The notes under the pieces are model-generated. The model was not told the DNA's origin. It did not search any database and worked only from the letters and a program-made list of their open reading frames with translations. DNA of 64,000 bases from an uncultured Saprospiraceae bacterium (lineage in GTDB: Bacteria > Bacteroidota > Bacteroidia > Chitinophagales > Saprospiraceae). This document shows, one piece after another, positions 54,069 to 62,976 of the stretch. The DNA lies in assembly GCA_938016265.1 (NCBI GenBank), contig CALLWB010000003.1, positions 1 through 64,000 on the forward strand. Direction: 5' to 3'. The stretch's first letter is position 1, and each line of letters starts with the position of its first letter. Made by a program: the position numbers and the translations under genes.

Positions 54069-54851
54069 ATGAATTTTCAACCATTGATTGATCAGTTATT
54101 GCCAATTGCTGTAAAAGCTGGAGAGGCAATTCTTGAGGTTTACCATTCTGCTTCTGATATAGAGATTGTCTCTAAGGCAGATGATTCCCCATTGACAAAA
54201 GCAGACAAAGCTGCAAATGATGTAATCTGTGCCGGCCTGGAACAAATGGAAAACCCATTTCCAATCATATCAGAAGAAAACAAGGCTATCCCTTATGAGA
54301 CAAGAAAGGACTTTGACTATTATTGGTTGGTAGATCCACTGGACGGAACTAAGGAGTTTATCAAAAAAAATGGAGAGTTTACCGTAAATATTGCCCTGAT
54401 CAATCAAGGAAGACCGGTGCTGGGTGTTGTCTATACACCTGTAACAAAAGAGATGTATTGGGCTGCTAAGGGCGAAGGCGCTTACCTCATAAAAGACGGA
54501 AAGACCACAAAACTTGAAGCCGCGTCTTTTACCTTGAAAGATGCAAAATTGAATTTAGTCTGTTCAAGATCGCACCTGAATGAAGGTACCCAAAATTTTG
54601 TCAATCAATTTGACAGTCCGTCACTGGTGTCAAAAGGCAGTTCGCTGAAATTTTTAATTATTGCGAATGGACATGCTCATATCTATCCGAGGCTTGCGCC
54701 TACTATGGAATGGGATACCGGAGCAGCGCAAATTGTCCTGGAGGAAGCCGGCGGATCAGTTATTAACGCAGAAACCGATTTACCACTAGAATACAACAAG
54801 GAAAATCTGCTAAACCCTCATTTCATCGCTTACGGGAATGTCTCCAACTAA
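54069..54851 (+). CDS. cysQ: 3'(2'),5'-bisphosphate nucleotidase CysQ
   Basis: A 260-residue inositol-monophosphatase-fold enzyme that hydrolyses PAP, the by-product of sulfotransferases, to AMP. The metal-binding sites are PIISEEN and DPLDGTKEFIKKNGEFTVN; WDTGAAQIVLEEAGG is the C-terminal motif. PAP inhibits sulfotransferases, so this enzyme fits directly with the PAPS-making genes next door and the sulfotransferases at 6046-7786. Confidence 0.94.
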   Translation: MNFQPLIDQLLPIAVKAGEAILEVYHSASDIEIVSKADDSPLTKADKAANDVICAGLEQMENPFPIISEENKAIPYETRKDFDYYWLVDPLDGTKEFIKKNGEFTVNIALINQGRPVLGVVYTPVTKEMYWAAKGEGAYLIKDGKTTKLEAASFTLKDAKLNLVCSRSHLNEGTQNFVNQFDSPSLVSKGSSLKFLIIANGHAHIYPRLAPTMEWDTGAAQIVLEEAGGSVINAETDLPLEYNKENLLNPHFIAYGNVSN

Positions 54852-54869
54852 ACCCATTAATCAATTCCC

Positions 54870-55439
54870 ATGAACAAGATCGCCATTTTCGCATCTGGAA
54901 CGGGAAGCAATGCTGAAAAAATCATTCAGTATTTCAACAGCCATTCCTCTGTGGCAGTAGATTTGGTAGTTTCTAATAGGAAAAATGCAGGGGTGCTAAA
55001 AATGGCCGAAGCAAATGGAGTAGATACGCTAATTATCGAGCGATCATCGTTTTATGGTTCAACTAACATTCTGAACACCTTTAAGGAGCGAGATATTTCT
55101 TACTTGATTTTGGCTGGTTTCTTATGGCTTATCCCTGAAAAATTAATTGAACGTTTTCCAAAAAAAATAATAAACATACATCCTGCATTGCTGCCAGCGT
55201 ATGGTGGGAAAGGGATGTATGGCATGAATGTGCACAAGGCCGTTTTCAATGCCAAAGAAAAAGAATCCGGGATTTCTATACATTTTGTGAATGCTCATTA
55301 TGATGAAGGAGAATTGATTTTTCAAGCCAAATGTCCGATACATTCATCAGACACTCCTGCTACTATTGCAGCCAAGGTTCTTCAGCTTGAGCACCAGCAT
55401 TTTGCCGAAGTGATAGAAAGGGTAATCGCGGACCAATAA
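54870..55439 (+). CDS. purN: Phosphoribosylglycinamide formyltransferase
   Basis: A 189-residue enzyme of purine synthesis that formylates GAR with 10-formyl-THF. FASGTGSNAEKIIQYF binds the substrate phosphate; the catalytic NIHPALLPAYGGKGMYG and HFVNAHYDEGELIFQ motifs are present. The length fits the family. It follows cysQ by 18 bases, although no metabolic link to sulfation is evident. Confidence 0.95.
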   Translation: MNKIAIFASGTGSNAEKIIQYFNSHSSVAVDLVVSNRKNAGVLKMAEANGVDTLIIERSSFYGSTNILNTFKERDISYLILAGFLWLIPEKLIERFPKKIINIHPALLPAYGGKGMYGMNVHKAVFNAKEKESGISIHFVNAHYDEGELIFQAKCPIHSSDTPATIAAKVLQLEHQHFAEVIERVIADQ

Positions 55440-55552
55440 AGATCAAAAAAAATTATTAAGAATATTTGATTTTTTCTATCTTTAGCCATGTATACGATGA
55501 ACAGGTGGCCCATTGATTTCACTATCTGCTCTCCCAATAAAATCTACCTAAA

Positions 55553-58500
55553 ATGATGAGAAGTATTCTAATAATAATATTGTGTTCTGTTTCTTACCTT
55601 GCTCTTGGCCAAACGATGAGTAATATAAGTTGGAAAAAGAAACGAAGTATTGCAGATGATTTCTTTTTAATTGGAGATTTTAATTCTGCCGGACAATATT
55701 ACCGAAGCGCCTGGAAAAGTAAAACGTCTATCCCTGAGCTTGCTTATAAAGCAGGCATTAGTTTTATGAAAGTAAGGGATTATAAAAGCGCCGCACAATC
55801 TCTTGAACCGATCCAAGGAAACAGAGATGACTTTATGGATGCTGGCTACCTGTATGGAGTTGCCCTAAAATATTCTGGAAAATATGATAAAGCCATTGCC
55901 GCTTTTACAAGTCATATCGAAGGATATACAGGAGAAGATATAAATGATCTTAAGTACAAAGCAGAACAACAAATCAAAGGATGCAAGTTGGGAAAATCCT
56001 GGGAAACCAATGGAGGAGCTGGTAATGATGATTTTGTGCATCTTGGTAATGGAGTGAATACCGGATCGGTAGAATTTGGTCCAAGGGCAATGGGCGAAAA
56101 TAAATTTATTTTTTCTTCTGTTGTTAATGGAATGGCGAAAATATACTCTAGTGAGTTTGAAGGTGAAAAATGGAGCAAAAGAAAGGTGTTTCCTATTGGA
56201 GGCTTGGAAATGCCACACTATGGCAATGGATCATTCACTCCAGATCTTCAGCGATTTTACTTCACGCAATGTGATGTAGACTCAAAAATGGAAACCTACT
56301 GTGCTATTTTTGTAGTAGAAAAAAATGTAAATACCTATTCCTCACCTGTTCAATTGTCTTCAAAAATTAACGTCCCGGGCTCTACAAGCACACACCCATT
56401 TGTTTATGTGGATGGGAATATGGAAATTTTATTGTTTACTTCTGACAGACCGGGAGGTGAAGGAGGAAATGACATCTGGTACACCATAAAAAAGAAAGGT
56501 ACCCCAGATGACAGTTTTCTTGAGCCAGAAAACTTAGGTCCAAAAATCAATACCCCAGACGACGAAACAACGCCATACTATGACCGTGCCTCCAAAATAT
56601 TGTACTTTAGTTCTGATGGCCATGTGAGTGGAGGAGGGTACGACATTTTTAAATCAAAAGGATTTCGTACAACATGGGAGAAACCTGAAAACTTGGGTGC
56701 ACCCTACAATTCAAGTGCAGACGATCTATATTATTCGCTTGTCCCGGACTCAGAAAACGCTTTTTTTGTATCCAACAGAATGGTGTCTCCTCATAAAATG
56801 ACCACAAACAGTGATGATATATTTACCATAGGCAGCAGCACCCCAGGCGTTATAGTCAGCGGGTTTATCACCGATGCCTCCGATGAAGGAGAAATTTTGG
56901 ATGATGTGAATGTTACCCTTTTCGAAATATTAAAAGACGGAAGTTTAAACTCTGTGAAAACAGACAACTTTAAAGATGGTAATTACGAATTCACATTAAA
57001 ACCCCAAAAAGAATATCGCATAGAAGCTCAGAAAAGTGGCTTTATGAATGCGTTTTTCGATATGAAAACATACGATGTACCAGAGTCTATTACTATCAAC
57101 CAAAATGTTCCACTGGAAGCTGAAGAAGTGGCAGCGATAAAAGAAAAAGAAGCCGATAAGCCTAAACTTACTGAAAGCGATATATCTGTAATCATCCCCG
57201 ATGGAAACATTCCTATTCCCGAAATAAAACTCTCCGAGGCAGAAGAAATGAAAGAACCAGAATTAGAACTGGAAGAAGACCTCGAAGTAGAATCAATAGC
57301 CGCTGAACTTCCTGAACTTGAAACAGAAGTAATAAAACTTGATGATCCAAAGCTACCTGAACCAGAAGTGGAAACACCAGTACTTGAAGTAGAAACCCCA
57401 GAAGTTGAGACTCCAGTAGTTTCCGTCCCGGAAGTGGAAATTCCAGATGTAGAAGTGGAGACGCCAGCTGTTGCAGTAGAAACCCCAGTGGTGACTGCAC
57501 CAGAATTAGAAACCCCAGCACTTAAGGTAGAAACTCCAGAAGCAGAAACACCAGTAGTTCCCGAACCAGAAGTTGAAAACCCAGCCGTCGCAGTAGAAAC
57601 GCCAGTGGTGACCGAACCAGAAATCGAAACTCCAGTGCTTGAGGTAGAAACCCCAGAAGTCGAGACACCAATCGTCTCCACACCAGAAGTCGAAACCCCA
57701 ACAGTAGAAGTGGAGACGCCAGCTGTCACAGTAGAAACGCCAGTGGTGACCACCCCAGAAATCGAAACTCCAATCGTCTCCACACCAGAAGTCGAAACCC
57801 CAACAATAGAAGTGGAGACGCCAGCTGTCGCAGTAGAAACGCCAGTGGTGACCACTCCAGAAATCGAAACTCCAATCGTCTCCGCACCAGAAGTCGAAAC
57901 CCCAACAGTAGAAGTGGAGATGCCAGCCGTCGCAGTAGAAATGCCAGTGGTGACCGAACCAGAAATCGAAGCTCCAGCACTTGAGGTAGAAACCCCAGCA
58001 CTTAAAGTTGACGAATCTGTCGAAACTCCAATAGTTGCGACACCAGAAATAGAAACACCGGCAATAGAAGTCGAAACTCCAACTGTGGTAGTCGAAACAC
58101 CATCCGTGTCCGAGCCAGCAATAGCAACCCCTTCTGTTGAAATTGAAACTCCAGCCGCAACTGTTGAAACACCAGTTGCAGAAGTGCCAGAAATAGAAGT
58201 ATCAACTATAGAAACACCAGCTGTCGCCATTGAATCACCAGTTGTGTCTGAACCCATTATTGAGACTCCTTCTATTGTAGAGGCAATCTCCACAAAAGAA
58301 GTGGTGAGAACCGAAATATCGACTCCTGTTTATTCGACTCCTGCTCCTTCTATTGTCTATGTAGAACCATCTGTACCAACAAATAGATATTTTACTGGAG
58401 AGGTAGATAGTCGGATTTACGATTATCCAGGAAATGCAAAAGCGAACTTTGATGCACCAAGAGTAGTAACCAACTATGAGTCTGCTCCAACGGTCTCCTA

Positions 58501-58963
58501 TTCTTCAGATTCCTATGTGACAGATAGTGATGTGACGGGCATCTATTCTGGGTCTACGTATTCAGAACCAATATCTTATAGTTCTCCAGAACCTGTATAC
58601 TCTGAACCTGTATACTCTGAGCCTGTTTATTCTGAGCCAATTACTTATTCAGAACCAACAACGACGAGCAGCTCAACTTATGAAAGTGCTTCTGCACTTT
58701 CTCAAGAATACAAAATACAAATAGCTGCGGTGTTCGAATACAATCCCGTTCGATATAGCCCGGTAGAAGCTTTAGGGAAGTATATTGCACTTGAAGATGT
58801 GGAAACAGAATCGGGAGGAATGATACGAGTGTTAATTGATGGATTTACCTCAGCAACCGAAGCCAAAGATTATCTAGCCCAGGTACAAGGGAATGGATTT
58901 CCAAGAGCCTTTATGATCCGTTATGATAACGGAGTAAGAATACCACGCACCATGAGAAGATAA
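55553..58963 (+). CDS. TPR / PD40 propeller / carboxypeptidase-regulatory / VETP-repeat / SPOR-like envelope protein
   Basis: A 1136-residue exported protein (signal peptide about 1-19, LALGQ). Residues about 25-145 are TPR-like helices (SAGQYYRSAW, GKYDKAIAAFTSHI); about 165-440 are PD40 propeller blades (LLFTSDRPGGEGGNDIWY, ILYFSSDGHVSGGGYDIF); about 445-530 are a carboxypeptidase-regulatory beta-sandwich. This is the order seen in PorE and related OmpA-ended proteins. Instead of OmpA there is an acidic Val-Glu-Thr-Pro arm (about 600-912), a Tyr-Ser-Glu-Pro repeat, and at about 1051-1130 a SPOR-like domain (YKIQIAAVF, TSATEAKDYLAQV). It may tie an outer-membrane complex to peptidoglycan. 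A second ATG lies at 55556. Confidence 0.85.
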   Translation: MMRSILIIILCSVSYLALGQTMSNISWKKKRSIADDFFLIGDFNSAGQYYRSAWKSKTSIPELAYKAGISFMKVRDYKSAAQSLEPIQGNRDDFMDAGYLYGVALKYSGKYDKAIAAFTSHIEGYTGEDINDLKYKAEQQIKGCKLGKSWETNGGAGNDDFVHLGNGVNTGSVEFGPRAMGENKFIFSSVVNGMAKIYSSEFEGEKWSKRKVFPIGGLEMPHYGNGSFTPDLQRFYFTQCDVDSKMETYCAIFVVEKNVNTYSSPVQLSSKINVPGSTSTHPFVYVDGNMEILLFTSDRPGGEGGNDIWYTIKKKGTPDDSFLEPENLGPKINTPDDETTPYYDRASKILYFSSDGHVSGGGYDIFKSKGFRTTWEKPENLGAPYNSSADDLYYSLVPDSENAFFVSNRMVSPHKMTTNSDDIFTIGSSTPGVIVSGFITDASDEGEILDDVNVTLFEILKDGSLNSVKTDNFKDGNYEFTLKPQKEYRIEAQKSGFMNAFFDMKTYDVPESITINQNVPLEAEEVAAIKEKEADKPKLTESDISVIIPDGNIPIPEIKLSEAEEMKEPELELEEDLEVESIAAELPELETEVIKLDDPKLPEPEVETPVLEVETPEVETPVVSVPEVEIPDVEVETPAVAVETPVVTAPELETPALKVETPEAETPVVPEPEVENPAVAVETPVVTEPEIETPVLEVETPEVETPIVSTPEVETPTVEVETPAVTVETPVVTTPEIETPIVSTPEVETPTIEVETPAVAVETPVVTTPEIETPIVSAPEVETPTVEVEMPAVAVEMPVVTEPEIEAPALEVETPALKVDESVETPIVATPEIETPAIEVETPTVVVETPSVSEPAIATPSVEIETPAATVETPVAEVPEIEVSTIETPAVAIESPVVSEPIIETPSIVEAISTKEVVRTEISTPVYSTPAPSIVYVEPSVPTNRYFTGEVDSRIYDYPGNAKANFDAPRVVTNYESAPTVSYSSDSYVTDSDVTGIYSGSTYSEPISYSSPEPVYSEPVYSEPVYSEPITYSEPTTTSSSTYESASALSQEYKIQIAAVFEYNPVRYSPVEALGKYIALEDVETESGGMIRVLIDGFTSATEAKDYLAQVQGNGFPRAFMIRYDNGVRIPRTMRR
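57355..58290 (+). repeat. VETP-coding repeat block with 102-base higher-order units
   Basis: This block encodes a degenerate array of six- to twelve-residue Val-Glu-Thr-Pro units. Within it a 102-base (34-codon) unit is nearly identical in tandem, starting at 57741 and 57843 with a third start at 57945; related starts at 57486 and 57603 show variants of 117 and 138 bases. High identity at the DNA level points to recent unequal exchange or slippage. Confidence 0.85.
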
Positions 58964-58985
58964 GCAGAAATGCTTGTTTTGTGGA

Positions 58986-59017
58986 AGGGTTACAAGAAAT
59001 TGTAACCCTCTTTTTTT
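58986..59017 (+). terminator. Strong intrinsic terminator after the SPOR-like protein gene
   Basis: AGGGTTACAA (58986-58995), a GAAA loop, and TTGTAACCCT (59000-59009) form a perfect ten-pair stem followed by C and seven T. Confidence 0.9.
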
Positions 59018-59045
59018 GCCCATTTTGAAATGAAATCTACCGTTC

Positions 59046-59083
59046 AAAAAAAAAGCATTTTCCCAATTGAAAGGAAAATGCTT
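59046..59083 (-). terminator. Strong intrinsic terminator for the palmitoyltransferase-like gene
   Basis: On the minus strand AAGCATTTTCC (59083-59073) pairs with its complement at 59063-59053 to give an eleven-pair stem, followed by a run of nine T (59054-59046). It lies 50 bases past the stop of the gene at 59134. Confidence 0.9.
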
Positions 59084-59133
59084 GTATCTTAATATCACTT
59101 TCGTGAATATTTTTCTTTTTAATAGACTGGGAA

Positions 59134-60360
59134 TTAGTCAATAATCCCTAGTTTTTTTCCAACTTTTGCATAGGTGTCGATGACGAAATCAAGATGTTCG
59201 TCATTGTGTGATGCCATAAAACTGTTTCGCATCATTGCTTTTCCTGGAGGTGTTGCTGGAGCGATAAACACATTGACAAAAATACCTGCATCAAACAGCC
59301 CTTTCCATAAGTGGAATGCCTGGTGGTCATCACCAATGATAACTGGGACGATGGCCGTTTCTCCAGGAATGACATTAAATCCTAGGTCGATGAGTCCTTT
59401 TCTTACTTTGTTGGCATTGCTGGCCAGTTTAGTCACTAACTCTGGTTGTGCTTCAACTATATCGAGTGCTGCCAGCGCGGAAGCAACGGATGCCGGAGTA
59501 GGAGAGGCACTGAAAATTAGTGCTGGGGAGTGGTGCTTTAAGTAATTTATCACCCTTTCTTCTCCTGCAACAAATCCTCCAATTGAGGCAAGTGTCTTAC
59601 TAAATGTGCAGACGATTAGGTCTACCTCATCCTTCAGGCCAAATTTGCTAGCAGTTCCGCGGCCACCTTCTCCAATGACTCCAAAAGCGTGCGCATCATC
59701 AACTATGATTTGCGCATCATATTCTTGAGCTAATTTTGATATCTGTCCCAAATCAGCAATATTTCCGAAAGTACTAAATACTCCATCGGTTACAATCAAC
59801 TTTCCTGCTTCAGCGGGAATCTGCTTCAGACGGCGTTCTAAATCGCCCATATCGCAGTGTTTGTATCGGATGATATTGGTGTTCATTCCTCCTCTTGCCA
59901 TTAGATTGCCGGAAACGATACTGGCGTGATTGTCCTTGTCTGAAAGTATATAGTCTCCTCTTCCAACAAGCGGCTGGATCACGCCTTGGCCGGTCATATA
60001 TCCAGTGCTAAAAAGTAATGCGGATTCCTTTCCAACAAACTTTGCTAAACGGCGTTCTAATTCTTCATGCAGATCGATGGTACCTGTCAGGTATCTAGAT
60101 CCAGAGCAGGAAGTACCATACTTTTCAAGAGCTTTGATCGATGCTTCTTTTACACTAGGGTGGGCAGTGAGTCCTAGGTAATTGTTGGACCCAGCCATAA
60201 CAATAGGTCGGCCTTCCATATGAACAACAGGGCCCTCACTCTCCTGTATTGGTCGAAACCAAGGGTATATGCCCTCCGCTTTTACATCATCCGCACGAGT
60301 ATAGGCATAGCATTTTTTAAACAACTTCTTATCTGTTGTTGTTGGAAATGAATTTTGCAT
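59134..60360 (-). CDS. PLP-dependent alpha-oxoamine synthase (serine palmitoyltransferase / cysteate acyltransferase type)
   Basis: A 408-residue enzyme of the KBL/AONS/SPT family, which joins an amino acid to an acyl thioester with loss of CO2. Visible: [25 protein letters not shown], the His in [21 protein letters not shown] with the ring-binding Asp, and catalytic Lys in [12 protein letters not shown]. The [12 protein letters not shown] opening and standalone position fit serine palmitoyltransferase of Bacteroidota, or the cysteate acyltransferase that makes capnine sulfonolipids. The two cannot be told apart by eye. The frame opens at a TTG (60381); ATG 60360 is preferred. Confidence 0.85.
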   Translation of the reverse strand: MQNSFPTTTDKKLFKKCYAYTRADDVKAEGIYPWFRPIQESEGPVVHMEGRPIVMAGSNNYLGLTAHPSVKEASIKALEKYGTSCSGSRYLTGTIDLHEELERRLAKFVGKESALLFSTGYMTGQGVIQPLVGRGDYILSDKDNHASIVSGNLMARGGMNTNIIRYKHCDMGDLERRLKQIPAEAGKLIVTDGVFSTFGNIADLGQISKLAQEYDAQIIVDDAHAFGVIGEGGRGTASKFGLKDEVDLIVCTFSKTLASIGGFVAGEERVINYLKHHSPALIFSASPTPASVASALAALDIVEAQPELVTKLASNANKVRKGLIDLGFNVIPGETAIVPVIIGDDHQAFHLWKGLFDAGIFVNVFIAPATPPGKAMMRNSFMASHNDEHLDFVIDTYAKVGKKLGIID

Positions 60361-60914
60361 TAGGTTTTTATTTTTTATCAAATGAATCGGTCAAATTGTC
60401 GTTTTTAACAATCTTCGTTTTGTTAGTTTCCTTGTTTTTAGAAACATTTGATAGTTAAAATTAATATCCCAAATCCTTTTATTACTTGAAACAATGGAGA
60501 TTTGGAAAACTTTTGGTGTTTTGATTTTATTGTATTTCTAAAGTTTCAAAACACATTCGTGGGGCAAAGATAAGTACCAAATTTGATTTGTTCTAACTTC
60601 AAATTTAATTTTAGGTGTATAGAGGGGGTATCTGCAATGAGGAATGCCTATAAAGTAGCAGGTATTTTGCATAATACAAGCGGTGTTGTAGGAGGGAAAA
60701 ATAGTATTCACTTGTGTTTTATTAGGATTTCTTGCCAAATTGAAAACTTTAGTGCAGAAATTGATTCAAAAATTCCCCTATTCAAGCAATTTTGCATTAG
60801 TTTTTAGAAAATGAGTATTTTTGCTGAAATAGAATAATGGGTGTTAGAGTTTAACCCTGGATCATAAGATGAATCTCTGGCATTATTCAAAACAAGTAGT
60901 ATAAAATCAAAAAA
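60361..60914. other. Divergent intergenic region of 554 bases
   Basis: This long A/T-rich stretch separates two divergent genes. I see the minus-strand TATCTTTG at 60565-60572 and no convincing gene; a 74-codon plus-strand frame at 60583-60807 and shorter ones have no protein-like pattern. No repeat or RNA gene is recognised. Confidence 0.45.
60565..60572 (-). promoter_or_regulatory. Bacteroidota -7 element (TATCTTTG) upstream of the palmitoyltransferase-like gene
   Basis: Exact TAnnTTTG match on the minus strand, implying a leader of nearly 200 bases. The -33 element is unclear. Confidence 0.4.
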
Positions 60915-61901
60915 ATGTCTGTAGCTGTAGTAACCGGTGCGAATGGTTTTGTAGGTAGTCATCTTGTCGATTTGTTGCTCGAGAAGAAGGAAGAAGTACA
61001 CTGTATTGTCAGAAAAACAAGCAACCTACAATGGTTGGAGGGCAAAAATGTAACACTCCATACCTGCGGCTTGGCCGATTTGGAAGCGCTAAAACCAATT
61101 ATGCAGCAGGCAGATTTTGTCTATCACATAGCAGGGGTCGTAAGTTCAAAGACCAAGGAAGGGTTTTATAAAGGCAATGTAGGCACCACAAAAAATGTGC
61201 TTGAAGCTTGCCTTGGAGCAAAACATCTCAAAAAAGTGTTGATCACCAGCAGCCTTGCCGCAACAGGCCCAACAAAAAGAGGCCATCCGGTATCAGAAAC
61301 GTCCCCCTTAAATCCTGTAACCACCTACGGTTTTAGCAAACAAGAACAGGAAAAAGTGGCCCATTCGTACGATGATCGACTACCAATAACCATCATTCGG
61401 CCACCTGCTGTCTATGGGCCAAGGGAATCAGAGATTTTTCTATTTTTTAAAACAATAAATAGTGGATTGTTTACTCAGGTGGGATTTGATGAGAAATCAC
61501 TGAGTTTAGTCCATGGTAAAGATCTGGTAAACGGAATGTGGCTGGCAGCAAACAGCGATAAGTCGACTGGGGAAACCTATTTCATCGGATCCCATCCTGC
61601 AGAATACGATTGGCCATTGGTTGGCAAAATCAGTGCAGAGGCTGTAGGCAAAAAAATATTGACACTGAAAGTGCCTCACACCTTATTGTATATTGTCGGT
61701 GGTGTTTCGCAGTTTTTCGGAAAATTTAGCAAAAAGCCACCAACATTAAGCATCGAAAAGGCCTCCGAAATTTCTCAATCTTCCTGGTCTTGTAGCTCGC
61801 AAAAAGCAATGGACGAACTAGGATACAAAGAACAATACACTATAAAAGAAGGAATTGAAGAGACCATTACATGGTACAAGCAGCAAAAATGGCTGAAGTA
61901 A
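60915..61901 (+). CDS. NAD(P)-dependent epimerase/dehydratase (dihydroflavonol-reductase-like)
   Basis: A 328-residue extended SDR protein. The nucleotide motif is VTGANGFVGSHLVDLL (residues 6-21), followed by YHIAGVVSSKT, the active-site region ITSSLAATGP, and the Tyr-x-x-x-Lys pair in TYGFSKQEQEKVA. The C-terminus (EGIEETITWYKQQKWL) is typical of DFR/3-beta-HSD-like relatives, which act on ketones or sterol-like and lipid substrates. The reaction is not known. It leads a gene pair with the MtfA-like gene 42 bases downstream; a role in reducing the 3-keto product of the neighbouring synthase is a possible guess. Confidence 0.82.
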   Translation: MSVAVVTGANGFVGSHLVDLLLEKKEEVHCIVRKTSNLQWLEGKNVTLHTCGLADLEALKPIMQQADFVYHIAGVVSSKTKEGFYKGNVGTTKNVLEACLGAKHLKKVLITSSLAATGPTKRGHPVSETSPLNPVTTYGFSKQEQEKVAHSYDDRLPITIIRPPAVYGPRESEIFLFFKTINSGLFTQVGFDEKSLSLVHGKDLVNGMWLAANSDKSTGETYFIGSHPAEYDWPLVGKISAEAVGKKILTLKVPHTLLYIVGGVSQFFGKFSKKPPTLSIEKASEISQSSWSCSSQKAMDELGYKEQYTIKEGIEETITWYKQQKWLK

Positions 61902-61943
61902 GACAACTTTTTTGTGTTAATTGGTGCTAATAAATAATAATAA

Positions 61944-62840
61944 ATGCCAACATTTCTTTTGATTGCTCCGGTATTCTTGATAGGAGCTATACTTTTTTTT
62001 CAAGCACCGATGACTTCGACATGGGTCACATGGATGGTGCCATTTGTGTTTTATTGCATTTTGGTACTGATCTTTAAAGCACAAATCAATTTTTTGTGGT
62101 ATTCTAAATTTCCGCCCAAATTAGATAAGGCAGCACAGGCTTTTTTAAATCAGTATTTCCCTTATTATCGGAATCTGGATGAACCGTTGAAACGGAAGTT
62201 TGATGCTCGACTTACTTTGTTCAATCATGATAAAGAGTATATCTCTAAAGAGTTGCCGGTGATACCAGGAGATGTGATGCTATTGACTGCTGCGTCAGCG
62301 ATACAAACTACATTTGGGCTAAATACATATTTGCTAAAACATTGGGGACAGATCGTCTTGTATCGGCAACCTTTTCATTCGCCCCACCGTCAATATTTTC
62401 ATTCAGGAGAAGTCCACTACGATGATGGATGTGTCATTTTGGCTGTTGATCCAATGATCAATGGCATACAAAAGCCCCAAAACAATTACCACATTGGTCT
62501 GCATCAGTTTGGTTTGGCCTTGGAATATGAAATGAAGATCGAAAAGAAAGATTTTTTCTTTTTAGAAACCAATGATTTTTTGGGGAGTGAAGATGAATTT
62601 GTAATGATCGAACTATCAAAAATAAGAGGGTGGGAAGACCGTTTTGAACAAATCTACAAGGATATTCCTCCAGAAGAATTATTCGGTGTATGTGTAGAGC
62701 ACTTTTTCAATGCTCCAAAAGCATTTGAATTGCATTTGCCAAAAATGTATCAAGCAATAAAAGGTATCTTAAATCAAGATCCGCAAAACAGCGAAACCCC
62801 TTCTATTCACCCAATATCAGAGGAAGGATACAAAAAATAG
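61944..62840 (+). CDS. MtfA-like membrane protein lacking the HExxH zinc site
   Basis: A 298-residue protein with two N-terminal hydrophobic helices (about 3-20 and 30-48), then a domain that follows the MtfA/zincin family: the TAASAIQTTFG helix, QIVLYRQPF strand and, near the end, PPEELFGVCVEHFFNAP with LPKMYQAIKGILNQDP. Where active relatives have an HExxH helix, this one has HQFGL at 187-191: the general-base Glu is Gln and the second His is Leu. The distal Glu (ELFGVCVEHFF) is kept. It is therefore probably a non-catalytic binding protein. The soluble domain is predicted to face the cytoplasm. Confidence 0.72.
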   Translation: MPTFLLIAPVFLIGAILFFQAPMTSTWVTWMVPFVFYCILVLIFKAQINFLWYSKFPPKLDKAAQAFLNQYFPYYRNLDEPLKRKFDARLTLFNHDKEYISKELPVIPGDVMLLTAASAIQTTFGLNTYLLKHWGQIVLYRQPFHSPHRQYFHSGEVHYDDGCVILAVDPMINGIQKPQNNYHIGLHQFGLALEYEMKIEKKDFFFLETNDFLGSEDEFVMIELSKIRGWEDRFEQIYKDIPPEELFGVCVEHFFNAPKAFELHLPKMYQAIKGILNQDPQNSETPSIHPISEEGYKK

Positions 62841-62918
62841 AACGCCCATTATTAAGGAGGTTAAATAGTAAATAATCACTCTATTTATTTTTTTAATATT
62901 AAAACGTAACTATTTGTT

Positions 62919-62926
62919 TAAATTTG
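62919..62926 (+). promoter_or_regulatory. Bacteroidota -7 element (TAAATTTG) upstream of the sigma-factor gene
   Basis: Exact TAnnTTTG match with a predicted start near 62933, giving a leader of about 44 bases. That leader holds a seven-codon frame (ATG at 62944 to TGA at 62962-62964) just ahead of the TTG start. Confidence 0.4.
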
Positions 62927-62976
62927 CGTCTAATTAGTTAAGGATGACGAGTACCAGATATTGAAACCAAAACACC

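Noticed and set aside
57028-58293. A 421-codon open frame on the minus strand
   Set aside because: It is antisense to the VETP-repeat gene and consists of Gly-Val-Ser-Thr repeats produced by reading the same repetitive DNA backward. The plus-strand gene has signal peptide, domains and terminator; this frame has none.
60583-60807. A 74-codon plus-strand frame in the 554-base intergenic region
   Set aside because: Composition is not protein-like and there is no start signal or motif.
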